Below are positions 1 to 8,433 of a stretch of DNA of 64,000 nucleotides, one piece after another. A model generated the notes under the pieces. That model was not told the origin of the DNA and searched no databases. It saw only the letters and a list, made by a program, of their open reading frames with translations. The stretch is from Endosaccharibacter trunci (GTDB lineage Bacteria > Pseudomonadota > Alphaproteobacteria > Acetobacterales > Acetobacteraceae), in the NCBI GenBank assembly GCA_024515975.1, contig JAMSKV010000002.1, forward strand, positions 62,001-126,000. Reading direction: 5' to 3'. Position numbers and translations under genes: made by a program. Every line of letters starts with the position of its first letter. Within the stretch, counting starts at the first letter, position 1.

Positions 1-28
1 GCCGTTCGACCGTAAGCCGATCCACTGC

Positions 29-1108
29 CTACTCAGCCGCGATCGCGTATGGCGCAGCCATACTAAGCCTAGTTGCAACGGCCTCAAAAATCTTGGTGGC
101 GACAAATGGTGAGACGCTGTTTCCTATCATTCGGAAACTGTGCCAAACGGTTGGATGGAAGCGGTGAGAATCTGGAAAGCCTTGCAATCTTGCGGCCTCT
201 CGGACGGTTATTACGCGAGCCTCGCTCGGATGGATGGGACGTACTGACTGGAAAGATCCTCGGTCAGCGCCAGTCCCAGCCCGCAAAGTCGGGCATTGCC
301 CCTGCCAGTCAAGCTTCGGATGACGCCCGATCGGATCGGTCAGCCCTGGACCAAGGGCTGCAAAACGCTCGACGACCGCGGCAGCATGCACGGATTTAAG
401 ATGACCGGTGAAAACACCGGAGCCATCGCGCATACGAGTCGCGTAGGCCGAAGGGCGGCCTGGCCGAGTAAGACGCCACCGATCATACCCGTCGCGGTTC
501 TCAAGCCTGATTGCACGCTGAAGATCTGCGATAGCGCTTTTTACTGTCGTGGCTGGAACCTTTCGCATGTCCACGTCCTCAAGGGTTAATGCATCTCCTC
601 TGTCTTTATGTATGCCGACAACGAAGAGCCGCTGCCGTCGTGTTGCTGCACCAAACTCAGCAGCATCCCAGACATGAGGACCCAGCAATGCATATCTGTC
701 GGCGACTAAAGCTAGTGCTGCATCGAGAAGGTGGCGCGAGCCAGAATAAGATAAGCCTCGCACATTTTCCATAACGAAGAATGTCGGCTCAACTTCAGCT
801 ACCAGCCGAAAGAAGTGGCGTAGAAGCTGCCGCCGGGGATCATCGGCGGCGCGATGTCCTATATCACTGAAGCCCTGACAAGGTGGGCCTCCGAAAACGC
901 CGTCAACCACTCCATTTGCCGCAGCCAATATACGTTCTCCCGTCAGGCTGGCGATATCCTCCAAATACAGATTCGTTTTGGGAAAATTACGTGAGAATGA
1001 ATAGGTCAGGTTGGGGTCGATATCATATGCCGATACTACATCGAAACCGGCGCCATGCGCTCCTAGGGAGAAACCGCCGCAACCGCAGAAAAGATCAACA
1101 ACTTTCAT
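29..1108 (-). CDS. DNA (cytosine-5-)-methyltransferase
   Basis: This 359-residue protein transfers a methyl group from S-adenosylmethionine to C5 of cytosine in DNA. The family motifs are present in order: the SAM-binding DLFCGCGG near residue 5, the catalytic GGPPCQGFSD around 73-82 with Cys77 as nucleophile, ENVRG near 114, RQRLF near 158, a target-recognition stretch of about 200-290, ARLQGFPD near 305 and IGNSVSP near 328. Nothing essential is missing, so it should be active. The ATG follows an A/T-rich leader with no clear Shine-Dalgarno sequence and lies 73 nt after the preceding gene, so it is probably the last of three co-transcribed genes. The DNA is AT-richer than the rest of the window, which suggests transfer. 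Its target site cannot be read from the sequence. It could be a restriction-linked or a solitary methylase. Confidence 0.93.
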   Translation of the reverse strand: MKVVDLFCGCGGFSLGAHGAGFDVVSAYDIDPNLTYSFSRNFPKTNLYLEDIASLTGERILAAANGVVDGVFGGPPCQGFSDIGHRAADDPRRQLLRHFFRLVAEVEPTFFVMENVRGLSYSGSRHLLDAALALVADRYALLGPHVWDAAEFGAATRRQRLFVVGIHKDRGDALTLEDVDMRKVPATTVKSAIADLQRAIRLENRDGYDRWRLTRPGRPSAYATRMRDGSGVFTGHLKSVHAAAVVERFAALGPGLTDPIGRHPKLDWQGQCPTLRAGTGADRGSFQSVRPIHPSEARVITVREAARLQGFPDSHRFHPTVWHSFRMIGNSVSPFVATKIFEAVATRLSMAAPYAIAAE

Positions 1109-1181
1109 TTTTAATAAGAAGCCATCGATGTGATACCTTTATAATAAGCAGTACAATCATGATTTGCAATCACTGTTTTTC

Positions 1182-2126
1182 TCAAGCTAGAATCTGCACG
1201 AATGTTGGGCAGTGACGATAATATGTTTGAAAGGTTTCGATTTGGTCTTCCTCAAGATCAAAACCGAGAGCGCGGACGGCGTCCCGGCTGAGCCGCTCGA
1301 CGCTTGGAAGGCAGCTCTGAAGTACTGCAGATTCGCGTAGAGTCAGTGGCGGAGCGACTATCGGCTTTGCGGGTCGGCATTTCCAGTTCGCGTTATTCAC
1401 GATCCCACCGGCGGTCGTCACCGCACCCTTGGTAGGTAATATTCCCCCAACGGTAACCATTGGCGCGTTGTCTTGGTAAATTAACCGGAAAGCTGGAATG
1501 AAGCCTCCAGGGCGAGCGAGGTCGCTTGCCGTCGACTGGATGAGGTCGAGAGCAAAATCCGCCAGAGTTTGCTGCATTCTTTCATCGCGACAAGAGTTCG
1601 TGGCGAGATCGTCGGGTACTGCCGCTCCAAATAGCTCACGCAGTCGTGCGGGCCGATCAGGAGCTTTACCATATTTCATTTCTCCTCCGTTGAAAGTCAC
1701 CAGTAGTATGCTATTGGGAGGGGAGTTTTCAATAATGGATATAATATCTTCCTTGCGCGTCTCGTCGAAGTGATAGTCATAATCTAGCCAGACAAGCCAA
1801 GGCCGTGTGCAAATGCTTCCGTCTGAGTAGAGAGTAGGCAAAACCTCATTCGAGAGTCCATGAAGAACTCGAACTGTGGCATAAGGTGCGTTAAAAACTG
1901 CACGGTGATATCCAACTTCATTCGCCTCGATGGAGATCATGTCGTCGATGCCAAGAAGCCGGTGTGCTAAGACAAAGTCAGTAAACCATATTGATCCAAA
2001 TCCAATGTACACTTGCCGCTCAAAATCAAGAGAGGCTTTGAGCTTAGAAATCCCCTCAAAAACCAGCTGTCTTTGAATGCTTTTGCTTGGTCGCAAGCTG
2101 TAATTGACTACGTTGAACGAAGGCAT
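1182..2126 (-). CDS. Unrecognised protein with a Rossmann/methyltransferase-like core
   Basis: I do not recognise this 314-residue family with certainty. Residues 39-120 read like the first half of a Rossmann methyltransferase: VYIGFGS (39-45) resembles a glycine-rich SAM loop, SIEAN (65-69) an acidic end of strand 2, and WLVWLDYDY (110-118) a strand 4 motif, followed by SILLVTFNGG (139-148). The C-terminal third, with a run of Gly/Thr near 230-245, has no motif I can name. There is no signal peptide, membrane segment or obvious PD-(D/E)XK or HNH nuclease signature. The ATG shares one base with the stop codon of the upstream ATPase gene (TGATG), so translation is probably coupled. Its position between a GHKL ATPase and a DNA methylase suggests a role in the same defence or modification system. 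That role is inferred from context only. Confidence 0.75.
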   Translation of the reverse strand: MPSFNVVNYSLRPSKSIQRQLVFEGISKLKASLDFERQVYIGFGSIWFTDFVLAHRLLGIDDMISIEANEVGYHRAVFNAPYATVRVLHGLSNEVLPTLYSDGSICTRPWLVWLDYDYHFDETRKEDIISIIENSPPNSILLVTFNGGEMKYGKAPDRPARLRELFGAAVPDDLATNSCRDERMQQTLADFALDLIQSTASDLARPGGFIPAFRLIYQDNAPMVTVGGILPTKGAVTTAGGIVNNANWKCRPAKPIVAPPLTLRESAVLQSCLPSVERLSRDAVRALGFDLEEDQIETFQTYYRHCPTFVQILA

Positions 2127-3490
2127 CAGTCTTTCCCAACCAAATCTTGGTAAGTGTATTCGAAGGCTCTTAAGCCAACGTCTCGATAAGGCATGTTGAT
2201 ATTACCGAACTCCTGCGCAAGTTTCTTCATGCGTGAGACGGGGACGCTATAATTTACGTTAGCAGACTTCTGCGCAGGCTTGGCCACAAGAACGGGTAGT
2301 GTGACGGCTGGCCGTTGGGCGATGGATGCTAATGGGACTGAAACCGCTGCACTTTCGCGCTTTCTGGCTTCGTCAAGCGCTTGCTTGCGTTGATTGGTGT
2401 AGCTAATCCAGCGCTTAGACACCTCCCGCATACGCGGCCTAGCCCGTCGGTATATTTCGGAAGATGTGTCAACGCTTCGTTTCGTGGTCGTAAGCGGAAG
2501 CGCAGCAGCGTTCGCGGCGGTAAATAGAATTATTCCGATGAAACCGGCGTATTGGTAATGCCATTGCGGCCAATCTTCTGTTCCCCAGCCGGTCAGAGCC
2601 GATTTGTCTGCAGCTAAGACAATTCGACCGTTGCATACAACGTACCAACCGAATCTACGATCACCATCGTCGCCCTCGTCGGGATCAATGCTTTCCGGAG
2701 GGGGTGCGGCCATTCCTCCGATTATCTCAATGCCAACAGTATCACCCTCTAACTCATCCGTATATTCAACCCTCATCGGGATGAAATCGTCACTTTGGAG
2801 CAAATTAATTGCCCATCCAACAACGGGGTTGCCGTTGAGCCTTATTTTTAACCCACGCTGCATATGCAATGAGTAATCGCGAGCTATTATTCTTCTTAGA
2901 TTTTGGACAAATGCTGGACTATTGAATGATGAGGCGGAGCCGGGGGTAAGTTCCGATACAGAAATCTCGACGCCGTTTTCTTCGAGTGGGTTATCGTCAG
3001 CAATATCAAAGTCCCAAGGAGGTGCGTCGTTTTGAAGCCAAGTGTCAACCTCAATCGGCACTACAAAAGCAAGCCTAGATCCGTCACTTTGAGTAAAAGT
3101 ACTTCTGACTTTGACTTTACGGCCGAGCTTAAACACAGCACGCTTCATGCCGATCCCATACACGCCGATGCTGAAGTCATCACGGTCAGCGGTTGCATTA
3201 CGTCCAAAACTAAAAGCGTGCTCGACAGCATTGTCGAGGCTCATGCCGCCACAATTGTCACGAATGACAAATTGATCTGGTAATAATTGTATATCTATTG
3301 TATACCTTGATAGATTGGCGCCATCTCCTAGACCCATTGGGCAGCTGCCTTCTTGGTTCCAAGCGCTGTCAACGCTATTGTCAATCAAATCAAGAATACA
3401 ATCCTCAAGGTTGATATCCCTCGTGATCATTCGAACGAAGAAGGCCTTTGTGGGGTAGGCGAATGCTCTATTTTTGCCGTCAACGCTCAT
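2126..3490 (-). CDS. GHKL (Hsp90/MutL/MORC-like) ATP-binding protein
   Basis: A 454-residue protein with an N-terminal Bergerat-fold ATPase domain. Visible are the N box DLIDNSVDS at about 34-42, with the Mg-binding Asn, DNCGGM at 78-83 (G1 box) and GVYGIGMKRA at 109-118 (G2-type lid). Residues 120-330 resemble the second domain of MutL/Hsp90-type ATPases, and the tail from about 345 is charged and Ala/Arg-rich. I chose the ATG at 3490 because AAGGAG lies 9 nt upstream. A TTG-initiated extension to 3574 has no ribosome site. It is the first of three AT-rich genes ending in a DNA methylase. GHKL ATPases of the MutL/MORC type are known in bacterial restriction-modification operons, so it may be the motor or switch of such a system. 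That role is inferred. Confidence 0.85.
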   Translation of the reverse strand: MSVDGKNRAFAYPTKAFFVRMITRDINLEDCILDLIDNSVDSAWNQEGSCPMGLGDGANLSRYTIDIQLLPDQFVIRDNCGGMSLDNAVEHAFSFGRNATADRDDFSIGVYGIGMKRAVFKLGRKVKVRSTFTQSDGSRLAFVVPIEVDTWLQNDAPPWDFDIADDNPLEENGVEISVSELTPGSASSFNSPAFVQNLRRIIARDYSLHMQRGLKIRLNGNPVVGWAINLLQSDDFIPMRVEYTDELEGDTVGIEIIGGMAAPPPESIDPDEGDDGDRRFGWYVVCNGRIVLAADKSALTGWGTEDWPQWHYQYAGFIGIILFTAANAAALPLTTTKRSVDTSSEIYRRARPRMREVSKRWISYTNQRKQALDEARKRESAAVSVPLASIAQRPAVTLPVLVAKPAQKSANVNYSVPVSRMKKLAQEFGNINMPYRDVGLRAFEYTYQDLVGKD

Positions 3491-3579
3491 AGGGCCTTTC
3501 TCCTTGACGAAACGACCTAAGCCGCGCGTACTCTCCCAGGTGTTGAAGATAGAGTTGTCGTCGCCTGGGAGCAATGGGA

Positions 3580-3607
3580 AGGTGCCTAGTCAATGGGCTA
3601 GACACCT
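3580..3607. promoter_or_regulatory. Inverted repeat upstream of the three-gene cassette
   Basis: Arms AGGTGCCTAG (3580-3589) and CTAGACACCT (3598-3607) are complementary apart from one position, around an 8-nt spacer. The repeat lies 90 nt upstream of the ATPase start. It could be an operator or leader hairpin, and there is no direct evidence of function. Confidence 0.4.
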
Positions 3608-3667
3608 GTTTAGGATATAGCTGGTAGGTGATCCGAGTTCTTGGTGCGGACGCAGGCGCTAAGCAGG

Positions 3668-3684
3668 ATGGGCAGGCTGCCCAT
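3668..3684. repeat. 17-nt perfect palindrome beyond the xerC stop
   Basis: ATGGGCA and TGCCCAT flank GGC. It lies 36 nt past the xerC stop codon, where base composition changes from high GC to AT-richer DNA. It may end xerC transcription, although no T-run follows, or mark the junction of the island. Confidence 0.4.
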
Positions 3685-3719
3685 CAAACCGAGCAAACCT
3701 GGGAAACACTTAGCTCCCA

Positions 3720-4664
3720 CTACCCCGCCCGCGGATGCGTCCGCCGCCAAACCTCCATCAGATGCGTCTCATCCGCCAGCGTATAGCGCTGCGTCGAGCT
3801 CAGGCTCGCATGCCCCAGCAACTCCTGGATCGACCGCAGATCCGCACCCCCCTCCAGCAGATGCGTCGCGAACGAATGCCGCAGCGCATGCGGCGTCGCA
3901 TGCTCCGGCAGCCCCGCAAGCCGCCGATACTCGCGCATCGCCTTCTGCGCCACGGCCGGATCGAGCCGCCCGCCGCGCACACCGGGAAACAGGGGCGCAT
4001 CCGGGGACGGCGACGGATGCTGCCGCACCCAGCGATGCAGCGCCGCCATCACCGCCGGCAGGAGAGGCACCAGCCGCTCCTTGCCGCCCTTGCCCAGTAC
4101 GCGCAGTACGGCACTCCCGCCCGTCTGAGCCGGCACGTCGTGCAGATCGAGCGCCAGGGCCTCGCCGATCCGCAATCCGGCCCCGTAGAGCAGCGTGAAC
4201 AGCGCGGTATCCCGGTGCTCGGCCAGAGCGGACCGCGCATTCCCCGCGATCCCGGACGGCACCGCCAGCGCCTCCGCCACCGGCAAGGGCCGCGGCAAGG
4301 GCGTGCGCGTGCGCGGCGAGGCCATCAGGGCAGGGGCCGCGTTCTCGATGTCGTAGCGACGCGACAGATGCCGGAAGAAGCTGCGCACCGCCGACATCCG
4401 GCGCACGCGGGTCCGGTTCGCCTTGTCGCGCACGAAGCCGGACCGCTCCGCGGCCCGCCCGGCCTCATGGGCCAGCCAGGCCCGCAGATCCGCCGCGCGG
4501 AGGCCTTCCAAATCGCGCAGGAACACCTCGCCGCCGAGATGCTCGGTGAGAAAGAGCAGAAACCGCGCCAGATCGCCGCGATACGCAGCCACGGTCGCGG
4601 CGCTGGACCGCTTTTCCAGCGCCAGCCAATCGAGGAAATCCGTGACGGCCGCCGATGCCGCCAT
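3720..4664 (-). CDS. xerC: Tyrosine recombinase XerC
   Basis: Site-specific recombinase that resolves chromosome dimers at dif with XerD. The 314-residue protein has an N-terminal SAM-like core-binding domain (FLDWLALEKRSSAATVAAY, about 9-27) and a C-terminal catalytic domain. The catalytic residues are visible: Arg in GAGLRIGEAL, Lys in GKGGKERLVPL, His and Arg in HALRHSFATHL, His in LGHASL, and the nucleophile Tyr in TQRYT. The length matches the family from the ATG at 4664. An upstream ATG at 4811 with GGGGGA before it would add a 49-residue Arg/Ala/Asp-rich tail that looks non-conserved, so the start is not certain. It follows the DUF484 gene, an arrangement common in proteobacteria, which supports chromosomal XerC rather than a phage integrase, even though an AT-rich island adjoins it. 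Confidence 0.92.
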   Translation of the reverse strand: MAASAAVTDFLDWLALEKRSSAATVAAYRGDLARFLLFLTEHLGGEVFLRDLEGLRAADLRAWLAHEAGRAAERSGFVRDKANRTRVRRMSAVRSFFRHLSRRYDIENAAPALMASPRTRTPLPRPLPVAEALAVPSGIAGNARSALAEHRDTALFTLLYGAGLRIGEALALDLHDVPAQTGGSAVLRVLGKGGKERLVPLLPAVMAALHRWVRQHPSPSPDAPLFPGVRGGRLDPAVAQKAMREYRRLAGLPEHATPHALRHSFATHLLEGGADLRSIQELLGHASLSSTQRYTLADETHLMEVWRRTHPRAG

Positions 4665-4840
4665 CGCCCGCGCCCCGTCGCGCGGTGCGGTTCCCGCTGC
4701 GTCTTGCGTCCGCGCCGTCGCGTCGTCCGCGTCCCGACGCCGTCCGCCTGGCCGCGCCGCGTCCCGCTTGCGCCCCGGCGCGGCACCGTCCCCTGGCATC
4801 CGTCCGACCATTCCGTTCCCCCGCCGCCGTCGCGGCCACC

Positions 4841-5545
4841 TTAGGCGCGCTCGAGCCGCGCCCCCAGCGCCGAGGCCAGGAAGCCGAGCGCGCCTTCCGC
4901 CCCGGCGCCTTCCAGCATCGCATGATCGCGCGCCGCCAGCGCCAGAAGGGCGGGGCCGTCGCCGCGCGGCACGCGCAACAGCGCCTCCCACACGGCGAGC
5001 CCGGCCGCCTCGCCATGCAGCGACGCGCTCTCCGCCTCGCTGCCGATCGCCGCGCCGCCCATTGTGCCGCTTCCGGCAGCACTTGCGCCGATCGCCGCGC
5101 TTCCGGCCGCGCGCAGCACCACATCGTGTCCGCCCAGCACGCGCGCCACCGTTCCGGGCGCGACGGTCGCGAACCCGCCTTTGTTGCCGCCTTCCAGGCA
5201 GAGCCGCGCCGCATCCACGCCCAGCAAGCGCGGCAGGTCGTCCGACACCCAGTCCGCCACATCCTCCGCCCGGATCAGCGCGACCACGGCGGCGCGCACG
5301 CGCTCGCCCAGCCCCATCCCGGCGCGCCCTGCGTCGAGCACCACGCGCGATCGCGCCCGCGCCGCCTCGATCATCGCCGCCATGTGGTCCGCCAGTGCCT
5401 CGCCATGCACGCGCCGCGGCGGCGACAGGCAGTCGTACAGCCCCGCCTGGCGGCTGAGCCAGTCCGGATTGTCGCGCAGGAACCGCTCGACGCGCGCGCT
5501 TTCCGCGCCGTCGACGCTCCCCTCGTGGCGCCGCTCATTGTTCAT
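4841..5545 (-). CDS. DUF484 family protein
   Basis: A 234-residue member of the DUF484 family, which has a GAF-like fold and unknown function. The family signature is seen near the N-terminus, where RVERFLRDNPDWLSRQ is followed by a stretch with HGEALADHMAAMIEAARARSR. The C-terminal half carries the usual pattern of small residues and a late LGFLASALG helix. The start at 5545 (MNNERR) begins just before the conserved region. ATG codons further upstream, up to 5629, would add a Gly/Arg-rich stretch without family character. It lies directly upstream of xerC on the same strand, a conserved neighbourhood, and is divergent from priA with about 170 nt between them. No catalytic function is known. 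Confidence 0.85.
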   Translation of the reverse strand: MNNERRHEGSVDGAESARVERFLRDNPDWLSRQAGLYDCLSPPRRVHGEALADHMAAMIEAARARSRVVLDAGRAGMGLGERVRAAVVALIRAEDVADWVSDDLPRLLGVDAARLCLEGGNKGGFATVAPGTVARVLGGHDVVLRAAGSAAIGASAAGSGTMGGAAIGSEAESASLHGEAAGLAVWEALLRVPRGDGPALLALAARDHAMLEGAGAEGALGFLASALGARLERA

Positions 5546-5714
5546 CCGGCCCATCGCTCCCATTCTGGAACCCCATCCCCCCGAGAACCAGCCGGAACCG
5601 ACCCTGTCCCCGAAGCGTCCCACGCGCACTCACGCCGTTACGCCGTCCTCCAACGCGCCGGCAAGCGGTTCCGTCGCACAGACGGGCCACGCGGCCGAGC
5701 GTCCGGCCGGGCGC

Positions 5715-7922
5715 GTGCCCGTACGCGTGCCCGTGCTGCTGCCCTATCCGTTCGCGGGCCCGTTCGATTATCTGTGCCCGCCCGAACTCGATCTCCAGCC
5801 CGGCGACATCGTGCTGGTGCCGCTCAATCGTCGCGCCGAGCTGGGCGTGGTCTGGGACGAATCCGGCCTGCCAGACGGTCTTGCCAGCGCAAGCGCGCCG
5901 CCCGTTCCGGCGCACAAGCTCAAACCCGTCACGGCGCGCATGGACGGGCCGCCGATCCCGAGGACTTTGCGCCGGTTCGTCGATTGGGTCGCGGCCTACA
6001 CCCTGTCGCCGCCCGGCCTGGTGCTGGCCATGGCCATGCGCGCCCATTCCGTGAAGCCGGAAACCGTGCCGGTCGGCTGGGTCCGCTCCGGCAGCAACGA
6101 GGCCGTGGCGCGCGACACCCCCGCGCGCGGCCGGGTTCTCGCCGTTCTGGCCGACGGGCGCCCGCGCCCCACCGCCGCCCTTGCGCGCGAGGCCGAGGTG
6201 AGTGCCGGCGTGATCCGCTCCATGGGCGCGCTCGGGCTGCTGCGGGAGGCCCCCATCGACCAGCCGGCGCCTTTCGCCCTGCCGGATATCGATCATCAGG
6301 CCGCGGATCTGTCGCCGAACCAGGCCAGCGTTGCCGACACCCTTGGCGAGATGGTGCGGGCGCGACGCTTCCAGCCGGTTCTGCTCGACGGGGTGACGGG
6401 GTCCGGCAAGACCGAGACCTATCTCGAAGCCATCGCCGCCTGCATCGCCGACGGGCGGCAGGCTCTGGTGCTGCTGCCCGAGATCGCCCTGTCCTCGCAA
6501 TGGCTGCAGCGTTTCGCGCGTCGCTTCGGCACGGAGCCGGCGATCTGGCACTCCGAGCTCGGCTCCGCGCGGCGGCGCGTGACGTGGCGCGCCGTCTCCA
6601 ACGGCGAGGCGCCGGTCGTGGTCGGCGCGCGCTCGGCCCTGTTCCTGCCCTTTCCCGATCTCGGCCTGGTGATCGTGGACGAGGAACACGAGACCGCCTT
6701 CAAGCAGGAGGACGGCGTCACCTATCACGCGCGCGACATGGCCGTGGTCCGTGCGCGCCTGGCCAACGCGCCCGCCGTGCTGGTGTCCGCCACGCCCAGC
6801 CTGGAGACCCTGCACAATGTCGAGCAGGGCCGCTATCGGCACCTGACTTTGCTGTCCCGGCATGGCGGCGCGCGCCTGCCCAGCGTGTCGGCCATCGACA
6901 TGCGCGAATTCCCGCCCGAGCGCGGCCGGTTCCTCAGCCCGCGTCTGATCCAGGCTGCCGCGGACACCATGCGCGCCGGCGAGCAGGCGATGCTATTCCT
7001 CAACCGGCGCGGCTATGCGCCGCTCACGCTCTGCCGCACCTGCGGCCATCGCATTTCCTGCCCGAACTGCACCGCCTGGCTGGTGGAGCATCGCGCGCGC
7101 AAGCAGCTCTGCTGCCACCATTGCGGCCATACCGAGGCCGTTCCCGTGCACTGCCCCGAATGCCAGGCCGAGAACAGCCTGACCCCGATCGGTCCCGGCG
7201 TGGAACGCATCACCGAGGAGGCCCGCGAGACCTTTCCCGACGCCCGCATCCTGGTGATGGCCTCGGACACGCTTCCCGGCCCCAAATCCGCCGCCGAAGC
7301 GGTGCGGCGCATCGCCGATCGCGAGGTGGACCTGGTGATCGGCACCCAGATCGTCGCCAAGGGCTGGCATTTCCCGGGCCTGACGCTGGTCGGCGTGGTG
7401 GATGCCGATCTCGGGCTCGGCGGCGGCGATCTCCGCGCCGCGGAGCGCACCGTGCAGCTCCTGCATCAGGTCGCCGGCCGCGCCGGCCGCGCCCAGGCCC
7501 CGGGGCAGGTGCTGCTGCAGACCTACACCCCCGAGCATCCCGTGATGCAGGCTCTGGTCGCCAACGATTTCGGCCGCTTCATGCAGCGCGAGGCTGCCGA
7601 ACGCCGCCCCGGACACTGGCCGCCCTATGGTCGTCTGGCCGCCCTGATCGTCTCGGCCGACAGCGCCACCGACGCGGACCACGCCGCCAACGCGCTCGGC
7701 CGCTGCGCCCCGCGCGGCGACGGCATCGAGGTGCTCGGTCCGGCCCCCGCGCCTCTGGCGATCCTGCGCGGCCGCCACCGCCGCCGCCTGCTGCTCCGCA
7801 CCCGGCGCGACACCGCCGTCCAGCCCATCCTCGTCCACTGGCTCCACCAATGGCGCCAGACCACCCCGTCCCCCCGCTCCGTCATCGTCGATGTGGACGT
7901 CGATCCGATCTCGTTTTTGTAA
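5715..7922 (+). CDS. priA: Primosomal protein N' (replication restart helicase PriA)
   Basis: PriA is a 3'-5' DNA helicase that recognises stalled forks and reloads the replisome. From the GTG at 5715 it is 735 residues, matching the family length of about 730. The N-terminal DNA-binding domain begins VPVRVPVLLPYPFAGPFDY. Walker A is GVTGSGKTETY around 227-237, the DEAH-type box is VDEEHE, and the zinc-binding cysteines are in two clusters, CRTCGHRISCPNC and CCHHCGH followed by CPEC. Helicase motifs follow, with GTQIVAKGWHFPG and HQVAGRAGR. There is no ATG close to the conserved start. Longer versions running back to 5064 would be antisense to the DUF484 gene and are unlikely. The protein appears complete and functional. 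Confidence 0.95.
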   Translation: MPVRVPVLLPYPFAGPFDYLCPPELDLQPGDIVLVPLNRRAELGVVWDESGLPDGLASASAPPVPAHKLKPVTARMDGPPIPRTLRRFVDWVAAYTLSPPGLVLAMAMRAHSVKPETVPVGWVRSGSNEAVARDTPARGRVLAVLADGRPRPTAALAREAEVSAGVIRSMGALGLLREAPIDQPAPFALPDIDHQAADLSPNQASVADTLGEMVRARRFQPVLLDGVTGSGKTETYLEAIAACIADGRQALVLLPEIALSSQWLQRFARRFGTEPAIWHSELGSARRRVTWRAVSNGEAPVVVGARSALFLPFPDLGLVIVDEEHETAFKQEDGVTYHARDMAVVRARLANAPAVLVSATPSLETLHNVEQGRYRHLTLLSRHGGARLPSVSAIDMREFPPERGRFLSPRLIQAAADTMRAGEQAMLFLNRRGYAPLTLCRTCGHRISCPNCTAWLVEHRARKQLCCHHCGHTEAVPVHCPECQAENSLTPIGPGVERITEEARETFPDARILVMASDTLPGPKSAAEAVRRIADREVDLVIGTQIVAKGWHFPGLTLVGVVDADLGLGGGDLRAAERTVQLLHQVAGRAGRAQAPGQVLLQTYTPEHPVMQALVANDFGRFMQREAAERRPGHWPPYGRLAALIVSADSATDADHAANALGRCAPRGDGIEVLGPAPAPLAILRGRHRRRLLLRTRRDTAVQPILVHWLHQWRQTTPSPRSVIVDVDVDPISFL

Positions 7923-7989
7923 GGGTGGGGACGACGATGAGGGTTTAACTTTGTGGTGATATCTTCAAGTTCTTTTAATATTCAGGATA

Positions 7990-8110
7990 AATGAAAGTCT
8001 CTCCTTTCTCTCGAAAAGCGGAGACTTTCTTTCTGTTTGGTTCTGTTCCGCGTTGCGTATTTCGAACCAAACGTGATGCAAAAATTTTTCTTCTTTTTAT
8101 TAAAGAAGTA
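7990..8110 (+). repeat. Triple-hairpin intergenic repeat, copy 1 (degenerate)
   Basis: AT-rich element between the 3' ends of priA and the small exported-protein gene. It keeps the central hairpin GTTTGGTTC (8035-8043) / GAACCAAAC (8064-8072) and the 3' hairpin CTTCTTT (8090-8096) / AAAGAAG (8102-8108). The 5' hairpin has diverged. Related copies lie at 18818, 37888, 46008 and 48541. Confidence 0.6.
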
Positions 8111-8151
8111 TTCTTCTGCCGCTTCCATCAATCTGACCGACGAGTTCGGGC

Positions 8152-8433
8152 TCAGGGAGCTGCCAGGACGTAAGCCCAGCCGAAGGCACCGATAGCGGCA
8201 CCAGTCTTTGGGTCGAATATTGCTTCCGGACCAGGGCCTGCGGGGGCTGCATGGCCCGGGAGCGGAGCTGGTCTGTAACGGAAGGTTCTCCCCTGTACGA
8301 CGATCCGCTCCTGCTGGTCGAAATGCAGATCCAGTTTGCCGGGGGATGCCTGGGGACGTGCGCCGAGTTGCAAGCTGCGTGTCTGCGCCGTCGCGACCGG
8401 GATGTAGGCAAGCAGCATCGGGATGGTCAGCAT
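8152..8433 (-). CDS. Small exported protein of unknown function
   Basis: A 93-residue protein not matched to any family I know. It begins MLTIPMLLAYIPVATAQ, which reads as a short signal peptide cleaved near residue 17. A polar mature part of about 75 residues follows, with LDLHFDQQERIVVQGRTFRY in the middle and a hydrophobic AIGAFGWAYVLAA end. The ATG at 8433 is preceded by AGGAGG only 3 nt away, a strong but close ribosome site, and this is the main reason for calling it a gene. An upstream ATG at 8466 lies before the ribosome site and is less likely. It stands alone between priA and the Nei-type glycosylase gene. A lipobox cysteine is absent, so it is probably periplasmic and soluble. Confidence 0.6.
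   Translation of the reverse strand: MLTIPMLLAYIPVATAQTRSLQLGARPQASPGKLDLHFDQQERIVVQGRTFRYRPAPLPGHAAPAGPGPEAIFDPKTGAAIGAFGWAYVLAAP

Noticed and set aside
3720-4664. xerC as the integrase of the AT-rich island
   Set aside because: It sits in the conserved DUF484-xerC context and has host base composition, so it is the chromosomal recombinase.
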